From Armatimonadota bacterium (lineage in GTDB: Bacteria; Armatimonadota; Fimbriimonadia; Fimbriimonadales; Fimbriimonadaceae), in the NCBI GenBank assembly GCA_037138755.1, contig JBAXHT010000002.1, positions 310,001 through 374,000 of the forward strand: a stretch of 64,000 bases of DNA, in the 5' to 3' direction. Shown piece after piece: positions 7,646 through 16,593 of the stretch. Every line of letters begins with the position of its first letter. The stretch's first letter is position 1. Under the pieces are notes generated by a model that was not told the DNA's origin, did not search any database, and saw only the letters and a list, made by a program, of their open reading frames with translations. Made by a program: the position numbers and the translations under genes.

Positions 7646-8133
7646 TGTGCAGCAGCCTCCCGCTTTGCGGCGGCTTTCTCTTGGTAACCAGCTTCAAGCG
7701 CAGCTTGCTCGGCTTCCAGTTCGGCCTTGGTGTAGAACTTACAGCGCATTGGCATCTTGTAGATGGCAAGTCGCATAGCTTCTCGGGCCAGTTCGACCGA
7801 AACGCCGTCCATCTCGAACAGCACTCGGCCTGGCTTGACGACTGCTACCCAGCCTTCGACGCCCGCCTTACCCTTACCCATACGGGTTTCAAGTGGCTTC
7901 TTGGTGTACGACTTTTGTGGGAAGATCCGGATCCAGACCTTACCACCTCGTTTGACGTGTCGGGTCATGGCGATACGAGCGGACTCGATCTGCCGGCTGG
8001 TAACCCATGCTGGCTCCAATGCGACGATGGCGTAGTCGCCAAAGTCGATATGGTTACCCTGGGTTGCCTTCCCTTTCATTCGACCACGGAACATTTTCCG
8101 TCGGCCTTCTTTAACTCGTTTTGGCAATAGCAT
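7642..8133 (-). CDS. rplP: 50S ribosomal protein L16
   Basis: A 163-residue L16 with the start [21 protein letters not shown], the [26 protein letters not shown] core and the [23 protein letters not shown] motif. It helps shape the peptidyl-transferase centre. It is longer than the usual ~140 residues because of a charged, Ala/Glu-rich C-terminal tail. Start and S3 stop share one base. Confidence 0.97.
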   Translation of the reverse strand: MLLPKRVKEGRRKMFRGRMKGKATQGNHIDFGDYAIVALEPAWVTSRQIESARIAMTRHVKRGGKVWIRIFPQKSYTKKPLETRMGKGKAGVEGWVAVVKPGRVLFEMDGVSVELAREAMRLAIYKMPMRCKFYTKAELEAEQAALEAGYQEKAAAKREAAAQ

Positions 8134-8939
8134 TAGGCTTGTTCTCCTTCTGTTACAGGAGTAGCGACTTCGGCTGCAGGAGCATCCTCAGTCTTGGTTG
8201 CAGCAAAAGCCTTCTTAGGTGCGCGATCTTCTCGCTCCTTTCGTCGGTTCTCTTGCTGAGTTTGCATAATGGCGTCAAGCTCTCGAAGTCGCTTCTCAGG
8301 AAGAACCTCGCCCTTGTAAATCCAGACTTTGCAGCCAACGATTCCGTAGACGGTGTGAGCTTCGGCGAATCCGTAGTCGATGTCGGCTCGCAGGGTGTGG
8401 AGAGGAACCTTACCGGTCTTATCCTTTTCACTTCGAGCGATTTCCGAACCACCAAGTCGTCCAGAAACCTGGATCTTGATGCCTCGTCCGTTCAATCGAA
8501 CAACGCGAGTCATGGCTTGTCGCATGGCCCGTCGGTGGCTGATTCGCTTTTCGAGCTGAGCACAGATGTTCTCGGCGACGATTTGCGCGTCGAGCTCTGG
8601 CTGTCGCACTTCGGTGACGTTGACTTGAACGCCGAGGGTTCCGTCGAACTCGCGGACCATTCGATTAAGAATGTCGGTCAGCTCGTCGATACCCTTTCCG
8701 CCTCGTCCGATGATTGCGCCCGGTCGCGCCGTGAAGATGTTGACCTTCAGGCGGTTTGCGGCTCGCTCGATTTCGACGCGGCTAACGTTTCCAAGTCCAA
8801 CGCGGCCCTTAACGACAAGTCGTATTTCGTGATCCATCTTTACGGCTGCGGCGTAGCCTTGCTTCTTGTAGAACCAGTGGCTATCATGGCCTCGGATGAC
8901 GCCAATTCGAAAGCCTACTGGATGAATTTTCTGTCCCAT
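8133..8939 (-). CDS. rpsC: 30S ribosomal protein S3
   Basis: A 268-residue S3 with [22 protein letters not shown] at the start, a KH domain containing [17 protein letters not shown], and the C-terminal domain with [31 protein letters not shown]. It lines the mRNA entry channel. The last ~45 residues are an Ala/Glu/Thr-rich extension not found in short S3 proteins. Confidence 0.98.
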   Translation of the reverse strand: MGQKIHPVGFRIGVIRGHDSHWFYKKQGYAAAVKMDHEIRLVVKGRVGLGNVSRVEIERAANRLKVNIFTARPGAIIGRGGKGIDELTDILNRMVREFDGTLGVQVNVTEVRQPELDAQIVAENICAQLEKRISHRRAMRQAMTRVVRLNGRGIKIQVSGRLGGSEIARSEKDKTGKVPLHTLRADIDYGFAEAHTVYGIVGCKVWIYKGEVLPEKRLRELDAIMQTQQENRRKEREDRAPKKAFAATKTEDAPAAEVATPVTEGEQA

Positions 8940-9466
8940 TAGTTTCCTTCTCCTTCCGGCGCGTCAGCGACGGCTACGTTTTCGACTGGTGCCTCGGCCA
9001 TCGTCTCTTCGACGACCTCTTCAGCAACAACTTCTTCGACCTTTTCGGCCTTCTTTGCCTTCGGAGCGGCAGGTGCAGCGAACTTAGGTCGCGGCTTAGC
9101 CTTGGTTCCATGTGGCTTGACAGCGACCTTCGGTTCTGCGTCTTCCACAACCACGGTGATGTGGCTGGTCTTCTTCACGATGCGGTTAGCGCGGCCCATA
9201 GCGCGAGCTTGGATTCGCTTGATGCGAGGTCCTTCGTTCACTTCGATGGTTGCGATTCGCAGGGTCTCAGGCGAGAGCTGATTGTTCTCGACTGCGTTTG
9301 CCATAGCGTTGATCAAAACCTTTCGGAGCAGCTTTGCACTCTTGCTGGTGTGATAGCGGAGCTTGTGAGCTGCCATCGTTGCGTCCATCCCTCGGATTTC
9401 GTCGGCGATGATGCGAACCTTTCGTGGCTGCACGCGGAGATATTTAGCGGTTGCGCGTACTTCCAT
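8939..9466 (-). CDS. rplV: 50S ribosomal protein L22
   Basis: L22 core of ~110 residues ([20 protein letters not shown] through the tunnel hairpin AMGRANRIVKKTSHITVVV), followed by a ~60-residue low-complexity tail rich in Ala, Lys and Glu. The total of 175 residues is well above the usual 110-115. The tail would leave the ribosome surface near the exit. One base is shared with each neighbour. Confidence 0.97.
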   Translation of the reverse strand: MEVRATAKYLRVQPRKVRIIADEIRGMDATMAAHKLRYHTSKSAKLLRKVLINAMANAVENNQLSPETLRIATIEVNEGPRIKRIQARAMGRANRIVKKTSHITVVVEDAEPKVAVKPHGTKAKPRPKFAAPAAPKAKKAEKVEEVVAEEVVEETMAEAPVENVAVADAPEGEGN

Positions 9467-9753
9467 TATCGAATCTTCACTCCTCGCTCAGGGATACCGC
9501 CTTGGTGGCCCTTATACGTTCGGGTAGGAGCAAACTCTCCCAGCTTGTGACCGATCATGTTTTCGGTAACAAAGACTGGAACGTGCTTGCGTCCGTCGTG
9601 AACCGCGAACGTGTGTCCGATCATGTCTGGGATGATCGTCGATCGTCGGCTCCATGTTTTGATAAGTTTCTTCTCATTCGCTTCGTTCATCTTATCGACC
9701 TTCTCGATAAGGTGATCGTCCACGAAATATCCTTTCTTTAAGCTTCTTGCCAT
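9466..9753 (-). CDS. rpsS: 30S ribosomal protein S19
   Basis: The 95-residue S19 has [62 protein letters not shown] and TRTYKGH. It pairs with S13 at the head of the small subunit. A 105-base gap separates it from L2. Confidence 0.98.
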   Translation of the reverse strand: MARSLKKGYFVDDHLIEKVDKMNEANEKKLIKTWSRRSTIIPDMIGHTFAVHDGRKHVPVFVTENMIGHKLGEFAPTRTYKGHQGGIPERGVKIR

Positions 9754-9858
9754 TTATAGATTTCCTGTGTTGACCTTCGCCTTGGGTTGCCCCAAAACGG
9801 GCAGTGCACGAGGAGCTTCCCTCTCGGCCAAAACCAAGAGGAGAACTCAAATTGACGA

Positions 9859-10692
9859 TTACTTTCCGTAACGTCGGCGAACAATGAGCTTGTCCGTCTT
9901 CTTGTTACTTCGAGTTCGCTCACCGAGCGACTTGTTACCCCATCGGTCGACTGGACCTTTCTTGCGTCCAACCGGCGACTTCGCTTCACCACCACCGTGT
10001 GGGTGGTCGCGTGGGCTCTTGACGACACCGCGAACGTGAGGCTTGCGGCCAAGGTTTCGGCTCTTTCCAGCCTTACCTAGCGACTCGTTCTCATGCTCTG
10101 CGTTTCCGACTTCACCGACCGTAGCGCGGCAGGTGTTGTGCACCATTCGCATTTCGCCCGAAGGAAGCCTTAGAGTGACGTAATTTCCTTCCTTTGCCAT
10201 GACCTGCGCGGAGGTTCCGGCGGATCGCACCATCTGACCGCCCTTACCAGGGTGGAACTCGATGTTGTGGACAAGGGTACCGAGCGGGATGTTCTTCAAC
10301 GGCAAGCAGTTGCCAGGAAGAATGTCCGCTTCGGTTCCGCTGGAAACCTTTGCTCCCACTACCAGATGGCGAGGAGCAAGGATATATGCCTTGGTTCCGT
10401 CGTTGTAGTGGAGAAGCGCGATTCGGCAGGTGCGGTTTGGATCGTATTCGATCGCCGCGACAGTTGCCTCAACGCCATCCTTGATGCGCTTGAAGTCGAT
10501 GATTCGGTAGCGTCGCTTGTTTCCGCCACCTACGTTAACGCTGGTAACTCGGCCGTAGCTGTTGCGTCCACCGGACTTTCGAAGACCAACGGTCAGCGAC
10601 TTCTCCGGACGAATCTTTGTAATTTCCGCGTAGGTCGAAACCGCCTGATGGCGTCGTCCTGGCGATGTTGGTTTAAGCTTTCGTACTGGCAT
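9859..10692 (-). CDS. rplB: 50S ribosomal protein L2
   Basis: L2 of 277 residues, needed for subunit joining and peptidyl transfer. It shows [47 protein letters not shown], the [15 protein letters not shown] core and the C-terminal [17 protein letters not shown] with the conserved histidine loop. Only two bases separate it from the L23 stop. Confidence 0.98.
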   Translation of the reverse strand: MPVRKLKPTSPGRRHQAVSTYAEITKIRPEKSLTVGLRKSGGRNSYGRVTSVNVGGGNKRRYRIIDFKRIKDGVEATVAAIEYDPNRTCRIALLHYNDGTKAYILAPRHLVVGAKVSSGTEADILPGNCLPLKNIPLGTLVHNIEFHPGKGGQMVRSAGTSAQVMAKEGNYVTLRLPSGEMRMVHNTCRATVGEVGNAEHENESLGKAGKSRNLGRKPHVRGVVKSPRDHPHGGGEAKSPVGRKKGPVDRWGNKSLGERTRSNKKTDKLIVRRRYGK

Positions 10693-10694
10693 GG

Positions 10695-11045
10695 TTAGAC
10701 TCCGTAATCCTCCAGCATCTGACCCTTTGCCAGGGTGATGACTGCCTTCTTGCGATTCGGCTCATAGCCGCTGTGCTGGCCACGTCGTCGCTTTTTACCC
10801 AGAACCTTGATGGTGCGAACGGAAGTAACTTCGATTCCCTCACCCTTCTTCTTTCCGGTGTTGTAAAGCGCTTCGAGAGCAGCCTTGATTTCAATCTTGT
10901 TCGCGTCGCGGGCAACGATGAACGTGTACTTTCGCACAAGCTCAGAATCTTCCTTGATGCGCAGGTCGCCGAAGCTCAGAGCCACCGACTTTTCGGTCAA
11001 GTGGGGAGCAACGATCACTTCGTAGGGACTTCTCACTTGGACCAA
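10695..11045 (-). CDS. rplW: 50S ribosomal protein L23
   Basis: A 116-residue L23 with [52 protein letters not shown] and a C-terminal extension. It docks chaperones at the exit tunnel. It overlaps the end of L4 by 13 bases. Confidence 0.96.
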   Translation of the reverse strand: MVQVRSPYEVIVAPHLTEKSVALSFGDLRIKEDSELVRKYTFIVARDANKIEIKAALEALYNTGKKKGEGIEVTSVRTIKVLGKKRRRGQHSGYEPNRKKAVITLAKGQMLEDYGV

Positions 11046-11704
11046 ACCTCCTCAATTCGCGCCAAAGCTTCTTTGGCAATCACCAGCTTGTGAGCAACGA
11101 GTACGTCTCGTGCGCTGAAAGCTTGCGTCTTAGGACCCTCTTCACCCTTCTTCACCGAAGCCGGAGCGGTTCGCACCACAACGTTCTTCAGGTTAGCGAA
11201 GGACTTGAGAACGACTTCGTCGTACTCAGGAAGGATCAACAGAACTCGGCGAGTATCTTGCAACCCGAGAGCCGTCAACAATGCGATTGCATCCTTGGTC
11301 TTCGGAGCCGCGAAAGCGACCGAATCAACCACGCTGACATGACCAGCTTCGAAGTGCATCGCAAGTGCGCTGACGATAGACGCCCGTCGCTCTTGCTTGT
11401 TGATCTTCTTATCGTAGTTGCGAGGCTTGATCGCCAGAGCCATTCCACCGTGCGCATAGTGCGGTCCACGGATAGAACCCTGTCGAGCATTACCAGTCTT
11501 CTTCTGCTTGTACGGCTTTCGTCCACCACCACGAACCTCAGCTCGGGTCTTGGCGCTTTGCGTACCTTGGCGAGAGTTGGACTCTTCGGCAACAACCGTT
11601 CGGTGAATCGACGTGTGGCTAGCAGAGATGGTGGTCAGGAATCCACTAAGATCGTGGCTACCAACCTTCTTGCCGGCTTTATCCTTGATTTCGATAGCAG
11701 CCAT
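11033..11704 (-). CDS. rplD: 50S ribosomal protein L4
   Basis: A 223-residue L4 with AGKKVGSHDLSGF at the start and the tunnel-lining loop region RQGTQSAKTRAEVRGGGRKPYKQKKTGNARQGSIRGPHYAHGG. In E. coli L4 also represses its own operon through the S10 leader. Whether that happens here is unknown, since S10 is absent. Its start shares one base with the L3 stop. Confidence 0.97.
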   Translation of the reverse strand: MAAIEIKDKAGKKVGSHDLSGFLTTISASHTSIHRTVVAEESNSRQGTQSAKTRAEVRGGGRKPYKQKKTGNARQGSIRGPHYAHGGMALAIKPRNYDKKINKQERRASIVSALAMHFEAGHVSVVDSVAFAAPKTKDAIALLTALGLQDTRRVLLILPEYDEVVLKSFANLKNVVVRTAPASVKKGEEGPKTQAFSARDVLVAHKLVIAKEALARIEEVWSK

Positions 11705-12330
11705 TATTTCTTCACCTTGTTAACCGTAACGTTTGCGCCGTTAGGGCCAGGTACGGAACCGTCGATGAGCAACAGATTTCGCTCAGCGTCGATCTTCACG
11801 ATCTTGAGACCAGCCTGAGTCACCGTATCGGTACCCATACGACCCGGACCGCGCTTACCTTTGAAAACCCTCTGGGGGCCGGTAGCACCGTTCGAGAGCG
11901 GGCGTCGGTGAGTCATGAAGCCGTGAGTCATGTGCTGACCCTTGAAGTGGTACCGCTTGACACCACCAGCAAAGCCGCGACCTTTACTGACTCCGGTCAC
12001 CGTCACCGCCTCGCCTTCCGCAAACAAAGAAACGTCGAACTCTTGACCGAGTTCGACGCCATCAGTTTTTGCTACACGGAATTCGCGGAGGGTGCGAAGG
12101 TTCTTCGTGAGGCCCGCCTTTTTGAGGTGGCCAAATTTGGGGAAAGTGAGCTTGCGCTCTGGCGCGTCTCCGAAACCGACCTGGATTGCGGTGTATCCGT
12201 CTTTCTCTTCGTTCTTCAACTGAGTTACGTAGACGGGCCCCGCTTCCACGACGGTAACGGGCACCATTTTGCCCGCATCGTTAAAGATGTGGGTCATGCC
12301 TATTTTTCGTCCTAAAATGCCTGGAAGCAT
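11704..12330 (-). CDS. rplC: 50S ribosomal protein L3
   Basis: The 208-residue L3 starts MLPGILGRKIGMTHIFNDAGKMVPVTVVEAG and has the core GRGFAGGVKRYHFKGQHMTHGFMTHRRPLSNGATG with the loop reaching the peptidyl-transferase centre. It is the first gene of the operon: no S10 gene precedes it, and a promoter and a ~150-base leader lie upstream. Confidence 0.97.
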   Translation of the reverse strand: MLPGILGRKIGMTHIFNDAGKMVPVTVVEAGPVYVTQLKNEEKDGYTAIQVGFGDAPERKLTFPKFGHLKKAGLTKNLRTLREFRVAKTDGVELGQEFDVSLFAEGEAVTVTGVSKGRGFAGGVKRYHFKGQHMTHGFMTHRRPLSNGATGPQRVFKGKRGPGRMGTDTVTQAGLKIVKIDAERNLLLIDGSVPGPNGANVTVNKVKK

Positions 12331-12482
12331 AGATTTTTCCTCGCTTCAATGCATCGTTCGACCTGTCGGATTCGTCATGAATCACTGACGTTGCCCAATC
12401 GTTATTGGCGTTGAAACCAACCGGGGTCGCCCAGTCAAGCGAGCTTGGAAGCTGCGTGACGCCAGACACAGTCCGGCGCAAA
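12331..12482 (-). promoter_or_regulatory. 5' leader of the L3 ribosomal operon, with a hairpin
   Basis: About 150 bases lie between the predicted start of transcription and the L3 ATG. Near the 5' end is a hairpin, CGCCGGAC-TGT-GTCTGGCG (complement of 12460-12478), followed by other possible stems. Leaders of this length in ribosomal operons often carry autoregulatory structures. I cannot match it to the known L4 leader. Confidence 0.4.
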
Positions 12483-12488
12483 GAGAAG

Positions 12489-12518
12489 TTATACCCTAGG
12501 TGTTGGCGGGTTTGCAAG
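12489..12518 (-). promoter_or_regulatory. Promoter of the L3 ribosomal operon
   Basis: On the minus strand TTGCAA (12513-12518) and TATAAC (12489-12494) are separated by 18 bases, a good sigma-70 promoter. It points at L3 and has no other gene to serve. Confidence 0.65.
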
Positions 12519-12584
12519 CGAGGGGCGCAAAGCCAAGTTAAGTCGCTTGCCTTCGAGCGACGATTTGATTCCCCGGGGTCTCTT

Positions 12585-13643
12585 TCACAAGATTTGAATC
12601 GGCTTTAGAAACTGAGCCTGATGCTCTCTGAGCCGGTTAATCAGTTGCGCCGTCCATTCCGGATTTCCATTATCCCAGCCGCACACTTCAGCCCATTTTA
12701 TCTCGAAGTCCATCTCAACAAGCACTGCCAAACACATTGCTGCGTCAAAAGCAGAACCCAAGACTCTAGGGTCACCATCAAAAGCGCCCAGGTACGTCCT
12801 TTTTAGGTTTTCTTGCGATGGTGTCGAACGAACGTATCCCCAAGGACCACCAGACTGATTCTCATCCATTGCCCAGCCCGATGTTAGGAGTTTCTCCATT
12901 GAGAAGAATGGATGTGCGACGCTACCTGTCTCCCAATCATAGATCAAAGCCGATCCATCACTCATAAGAACCGCATTCCCAGAATGAAGGTCTCCGTGGT
13001 GGATCGAATAGTCGACCCCTGCCGCCGAAACTGCTCCGATGAGCGTCGGAAGCAGTGCCTCGACAGAAGCCAGGAGTAAGGGAATCGTCTCAATAGGACC
13101 TTTCAAAGCTCGACTTAGTTTCGAGTCGTCGTCTGCAAACCAGACCCTCTCGAAAGCCTCCAGTATCTTGCTTTGGCATCGCCCGAAGACGAGGTGGAGG
13201 TCGTCTAGCTTAAGGATAGCCAAGTTCGCATGCGCAATCTGAGCCCGGCTGACCCTGAGCTGGATGTGTGATAGCGAGTTCGCAACTGCAACCAGCCCGT
13301 CGAGACCCATCTCAGATGCCGGGGATCCCTCGAACCTCTCCAGTAACAGAAGCGAGGCATCATCATTTTGAGCTGACCCAAGCACGCGCGGCACGTAACC
13401 ACCTCCTGCTGATGCCGCAAGGATGTGAATTGCGGCTGAGTTGGCCAGGAGCGGAGATTTGTTGGCCTTTATGACGACCGACGGATGCTCAATCGAATCA
13501 GTCCGAAGAAGCGCGGTAAGCCGCAGATCAGGCGGGTCTTCATACGAGGCAAAGACGACTTCGGGTTCGTCGGAAAACTGCGCCCCGAGGCTCTGATTCA
13601 CGCAGGCTACAAGCATGGCAACGTCAAGAGCTGGATGATACAT
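12585..13643 (-). CDS. Aminoglycoside phosphotransferase-family kinase (APH/choline-kinase fold)
   Basis: A 352-residue kinase-like protein. The catalytic loop HHGDLHSGNAVL near residue 215 carries the Brenner motif (H-G-D-x-H-x-x-N), and IYDWETG follows as the metal-binding DWE. The N-lobe is marked by PSVVIKANK. Such enzymes phosphorylate sugars, choline, amino sugars or antibiotics in the cytoplasm; the substrate here is unknown. TATGAT lies 7 bases before the ATG, so the message is probably leaderless. It is transcribed away from the ribosomal promoter region on the same strand. Confidence 0.8.
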   Translation of the reverse strand: MYHPALDVAMLVACVNQSLGAQFSDEPEVVFASYEDPPDLRLTALLRTDSIEHPSVVIKANKSPLLANSAAIHILAASAGGGYVPRVLGSAQNDDASLLLLERFEGSPASEMGLDGLVAVANSLSHIQLRVSRAQIAHANLAILKLDDLHLVFGRCQSKILEAFERVWFADDDSKLSRALKGPIETIPLLLASVEALLPTLIGAVSAAGVDYSIHHGDLHSGNAVLMSDGSALIYDWETGSVAHPFFSMEKLLTSGWAMDENQSGGPWGYVRSTPSQENLKRTYLGAFDGDPRVLGSAFDAAMCLAVLVEMDFEIKWAEVCGWDNGNPEWTAQLINRLREHQAQFLKPIQIL

Positions 13644-13898
13644 TGCTCAGATCATATCTGCTTCACCCGCTCGACCAAGGCAGAAATCAAAACGGTTGAC
13701 GACACAAGATCGATGGAGAGTTATGAAGCATTTATTGCAATTTCCCTAGTTGTTGAGCTTACACCCGCCATGGGGCGCGGGTCCCGGAGTGACGGGGGGG
13801 GGCGGGGTGAGCGATAGCGACGCCCCCGGCGACACTTCGGGTGGGGCGTGGCATCGGACCGGCGGGAGGAACACTCACCGCCTCCAACTCAAAGGAAA
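13644..13898. other. Intergenic region with a G9 tract
   Basis: This is the 255-base gap between two minus-strand genes. It has a run of nine G (13794-13802) followed by CGGGG, and a GC-rich stretch with possible hairpins (GGGCGTCGCTATCGCTCACC on the minus strand) downstream of the membrane protein gene. I see no gene. The TATGAT box of the kinase gene lies at 13651-13656. Confidence 0.6.
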
Positions 13899-15641
13899 CT
13901 ACAGCCGAAACGCGTAAATCCGCTCTTGCCCCTCGTGAAAGGGAGCAGACTTCACCACCAGCTCCGCAGTCGACAAGTCCATCCGATTCTCAAAGGGGCG
14001 AGCCGAAGGCGTCCAGTCGGCCTTATCGAAGTCAATCAGATACTTTGCGTGAATCTGGTGGCAATACTTCCACAGCTTCGGCGAGAGCGAATCGGCGCCT
14101 TCAACAACAATCGAATCCCCAACCGTTTTGTAGTAAGGCAAAGAGGCCGTCAGACCGTCCAGGTTCTCCATCTTCGCATCGCTCAGCAGATAGTTAAAGT
14201 AGCCCGAGTTGAAGCAGACGATCAGATCGTCCTTCTTCCAGACCTTCCGAAACTCGGCAACCAACTGATCCTGGTTCTTGTAGCACTGATAGTCCGGGTG
14301 CTCATACCTGGCCGACAAAACTTCCCAGTCATTGACTCTGAATTTTGACGCAACCCCAAACACCGCAAGCAGGGCCAAGAACGCAGGCTTAAACGTCCCC
14401 AACACATTCCGGCTCATTGCCAAGCCGATCAGGGTCGGAACCGCCACGATCATCAGAGCCTGCTCGGGCATCAAATACCAAGTCGTGTAGCTGAGGACAG
14501 GACTCATTGCAAAGATGTTGAACAGCGCGTTCGGCACCACAAACGCGAGCAATAACCCAGCGACTTGCCACAACCGCCGATTGTCACACTTCCCAACAGG
14601 CTTTGCAAACAATCCGAGAAGACCAAATATTCCGACCAAAAACGCCAGAGTACGGACCGACAGAATCGTTGCAACTTGGTTCTTGTAAACATTCACCGCG
14701 GCTCGAGGTTCACTCGGCATCGCGGTGTGGCTACTGACCGAAGCAAGCGCATCCTGTCCAAGAAGCTTAGTCGGAATCGCCATTCCGTGGTCGGCAAACA
14801 AGGTCGCAAGGGTCGCCTTCGCCTCAAGAATCTTCATATGCCCGCTCAGCGGCATCGCTGAATGGAACCGCGAACTTGCAAACCCAAACCATCCGCAAAC
14901 AGGCAACAGGAACGCAAGACAGGTCGCAACCGAAACTCGCCAACTCGGCCGAAACTTGAGCAAGATCGCCGTGATCACAACGACGCAACTGACGGCATAG
15001 TTCGTCCGAGTAATCCCGAGAAGGCCAAGGATCAATGCGCCAAACAACAAGCGGCGACGAACTTCCCAGCTCGACTGAGTGATCACCACCAAGAAGCTGG
15101 CGAGCAAGAAGAGCCCCAGCGTGTTCTCCTTTCCGGAGAGCAGCGAGACCTGCAATGGCAACGCAATCGTGGCCGCAGCAACCACAAACGGACTCACCCA
15201 ACGGCTATTAACGATCCTCGCCGTCACCACGCCAAGCATCGCGGTACCGCCGATAAACAGAAACGCCTGAACGCCGGTAATCAACTTCAGGGCAACCTGG
15301 AGGTTCGTACAAACTTTACAAAGAGCCGCCTGAACCAAGAACCATAACGGCTGAAACCCATAAACTTCGCCCACCCAGCTCGTCGTAATCTGCCCCGTCC
15401 GACCCCAATTCCAAGCTGGCAACAGATAGTAGTAACTGTCATCTTGCCAACGGTAAGTCGTTGCCGCAATCGGCTCCCGAAAAATCAGAAACACCAGCCA
15501 GAAAGCCATCAGCAAGGGAAACCCGAGCGCGGCGATTGTGTCCATCGTGGTAGCCCTGACATTCGACTCTTTGGTGGAACTCAGTTTCAGATTCTTCAAC
15601 GCAATTGCCATTTCAATACAAAGAAGCAAGAACTGCGCCAC
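13899..15641 (-). CDS. Polytopic GT-C-like membrane protein
   Basis: Up to 580 residues with 10-12 hydrophobic segments. The first outer loop has RWQDDSYYYLLPAWNWGRTG followed by GFQPLWFL. This matches a large bacterial family of GT-C fold glycosyltransferase-like proteins (D-D-x-Y-Y-L ... N-G-F-x-P-L-W) that use polyprenyl-phosphate sugars. A final soluble domain of ~130 residues (FNSGYFNYLLSDAKMENLDG) faces outside. The exact start is uncertain: the reading frame opens at a GTG, but the ATG at 15611 or the one before DTIAALGF fits the first membrane segment better. Role in surface glycan assembly is inference. Confidence 0.65.
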   Translation of the reverse strand: MAQFLLLCIEMAIALKNLKLSSTKESNVRATTMDTIAALGFPLLMAFWLVFLIFREPIAATTYRWQDDSYYYLLPAWNWGRTGQITTSWVGEVYGFQPLWFLVQAALCKVCTNLQVALKLITGVQAFLFIGGTAMLGVVTARIVNSRWVSPFVVAAATIALPLQVSLLSGKENTLGLFLLASFLVVITQSSWEVRRRLLFGALILGLLGITRTNYAVSCVVVITAILLKFRPSWRVSVATCLAFLLPVCGWFGFASSRFHSAMPLSGHMKILEAKATLATLFADHGMAIPTKLLGQDALASVSSHTAMPSEPRAAVNVYKNQVATILSVRTLAFLVGIFGLLGLFAKPVGKCDNRRLWQVAGLLLAFVVPNALFNIFAMSPVLSYTTWYLMPEQALMIVAVPTLIGLAMSRNVLGTFKPAFLALLAVFGVASKFRVNDWEVLSARYEHPDYQCYKNQDQLVAEFRKVWKKDDLIVCFNSGYFNYLLSDAKMENLDGLTASLPYYKTVGDSIVVEGADSLSPKLWKYCHQIHAKYLIDFDKADWTPSARPFENRMDLSTAELVVKSAPFHEGQERIYAFRL

Positions 15642-15784
15642 TCGGGCGACCGTTGGCGGAGCCTTAACAAACTCAGTTTTGGTTCGCGCACCGATCCATC
15701 ATGTGTACAGTCAGATCATCACCCGACGCCTCACGCTTGGATTCGTAGAACCGCCGAAGCTCCCGGTTAATCGCTTTGAACCTG

Positions 15785-16003
15785 CCAAACCCACGTTTTG
15801 GTTGCCTCTAAGTGAAGATCAAGATTTATAGACTTGCGCGCGGCACGTCCCGATGCAATCGGGACGACTCGCCCGCCCCCACCGAGTCCGAGCAATGCGA
15901 TGAACGAGGCCCCCAACCTCAAACTCAAATCCTTGTCCCCACTCAAACTGAAAAATGAGCACCCATTTGAACCCAATGTCTCCACAAAGGCGTCGCAGTT
16001 CTC
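15785..16003 (-). repeat. Dispersed repeat, copy A
   Basis: Read on the minus strand this segment starts with GAGAACTGCGACGC and runs through GGTTCAAATGGGTGCTCATTTTTC, TGGGGACAAGG, TCGCATTGCTCG and AAATCTTGATCTTCACTT. The same order of words occurs on the plus strand at 23355-23600. A perfect hairpin, GTCCCGAT-GCA-ATCGGGAC (15847-15865), lies inside. The two copies have diverged, with small gaps. It fills the gap between the GT-C-like gene and the sigma-factor gene. Confidence 0.75.
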
Positions 16004-16094
16004 AGCCCAACTTCGCAACTTCGAAACTGCGAAACTACCGATTCTTTGAACCCTCTACCCACCAACCGTCACCAACCTCTGTATGATGCTTCTT

Positions 16095-16589
16095 GTGAAC
16101 GAGGCCGTGGCTCCAAAAGCGAAGCTGGAGATTGGTCAGTTGGTTGCGAGCCACTATGACCAAGTCTTCCGCTTCTGCTCGGTGCGCGTGGGATTCCACC
16201 ACGCCGGGGATGCGGCTCAAGAGACTTTTATCACTGCCCAGAGGGCCCTTTCTAAGTTCAGGGGCGACAGCAAGCCGCTGACCTGGCTGATGGGAATCGC
16301 GCTCAATGAATGCCGGCGGATCAACCGCTCGCGTCGAGACGGCGAACCGATGGTCGAGTTCGGCGCGCCGACCCCCGAAGGCCAGATCATCGACCGCGAA
16401 GCCCTTCGGGTCGCCCTCGCCAAACTCTCGCCCGAGCACCGCGAAGTCGTGCTTCTCCACGAGGTGGACGGCTTTACCTACGACGAGATCGCGCAGATTG
16501 CCGGAATTCCGGTGGGGACGGTCAAAAGCCGACTCTACCACGCATTTTTGAACCTAAGACAAACCCTGGCGCCTTCGGAGGTGGCCTAA
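16095..16589 (+). CDS. ECF-type RNA polymerase sigma factor
   Basis: A 164-residue sigma-70 family protein lacking region 1. Region 2 is seen in HYDQVFRFCSVRVG and DAAQETFITAQRALSKFRGD..PLTWLMGIA. Region 4 contains LSPEHREVVLLHEVDGFTYDEIAQIAGIPVGTVKSRLYHA. I place the start at GTG 16095, because TATGAT (16082-16087) lies 7 bases upstream and the protein then begins close to region 2. An ATG at 16083 inside that box is the alternative (168 aa). The gene for its likely anti-sigma partner begins 4 bases after its stop. Confidence 0.92.
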   Translation: MNEAVAPKAKLEIGQLVASHYDQVFRFCSVRVGFHHAGDAAQETFITAQRALSKFRGDSKPLTWLMGIALNECRRINRSRRDGEPMVEFGAPTPEGQIIDREALRVALAKLSPEHREVVLLHEVDGFTYDEIAQIAGIPVGTVKSRLYHAFLNLRQTLAPSEVA

Positions 16590-16593
16590 AACA

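Noticed and set aside
8121-8942. 273-codon plus-strand frame opposite S3
   Set aside because: It is the complement of a conserved ribosomal protein gene and has no start signal.
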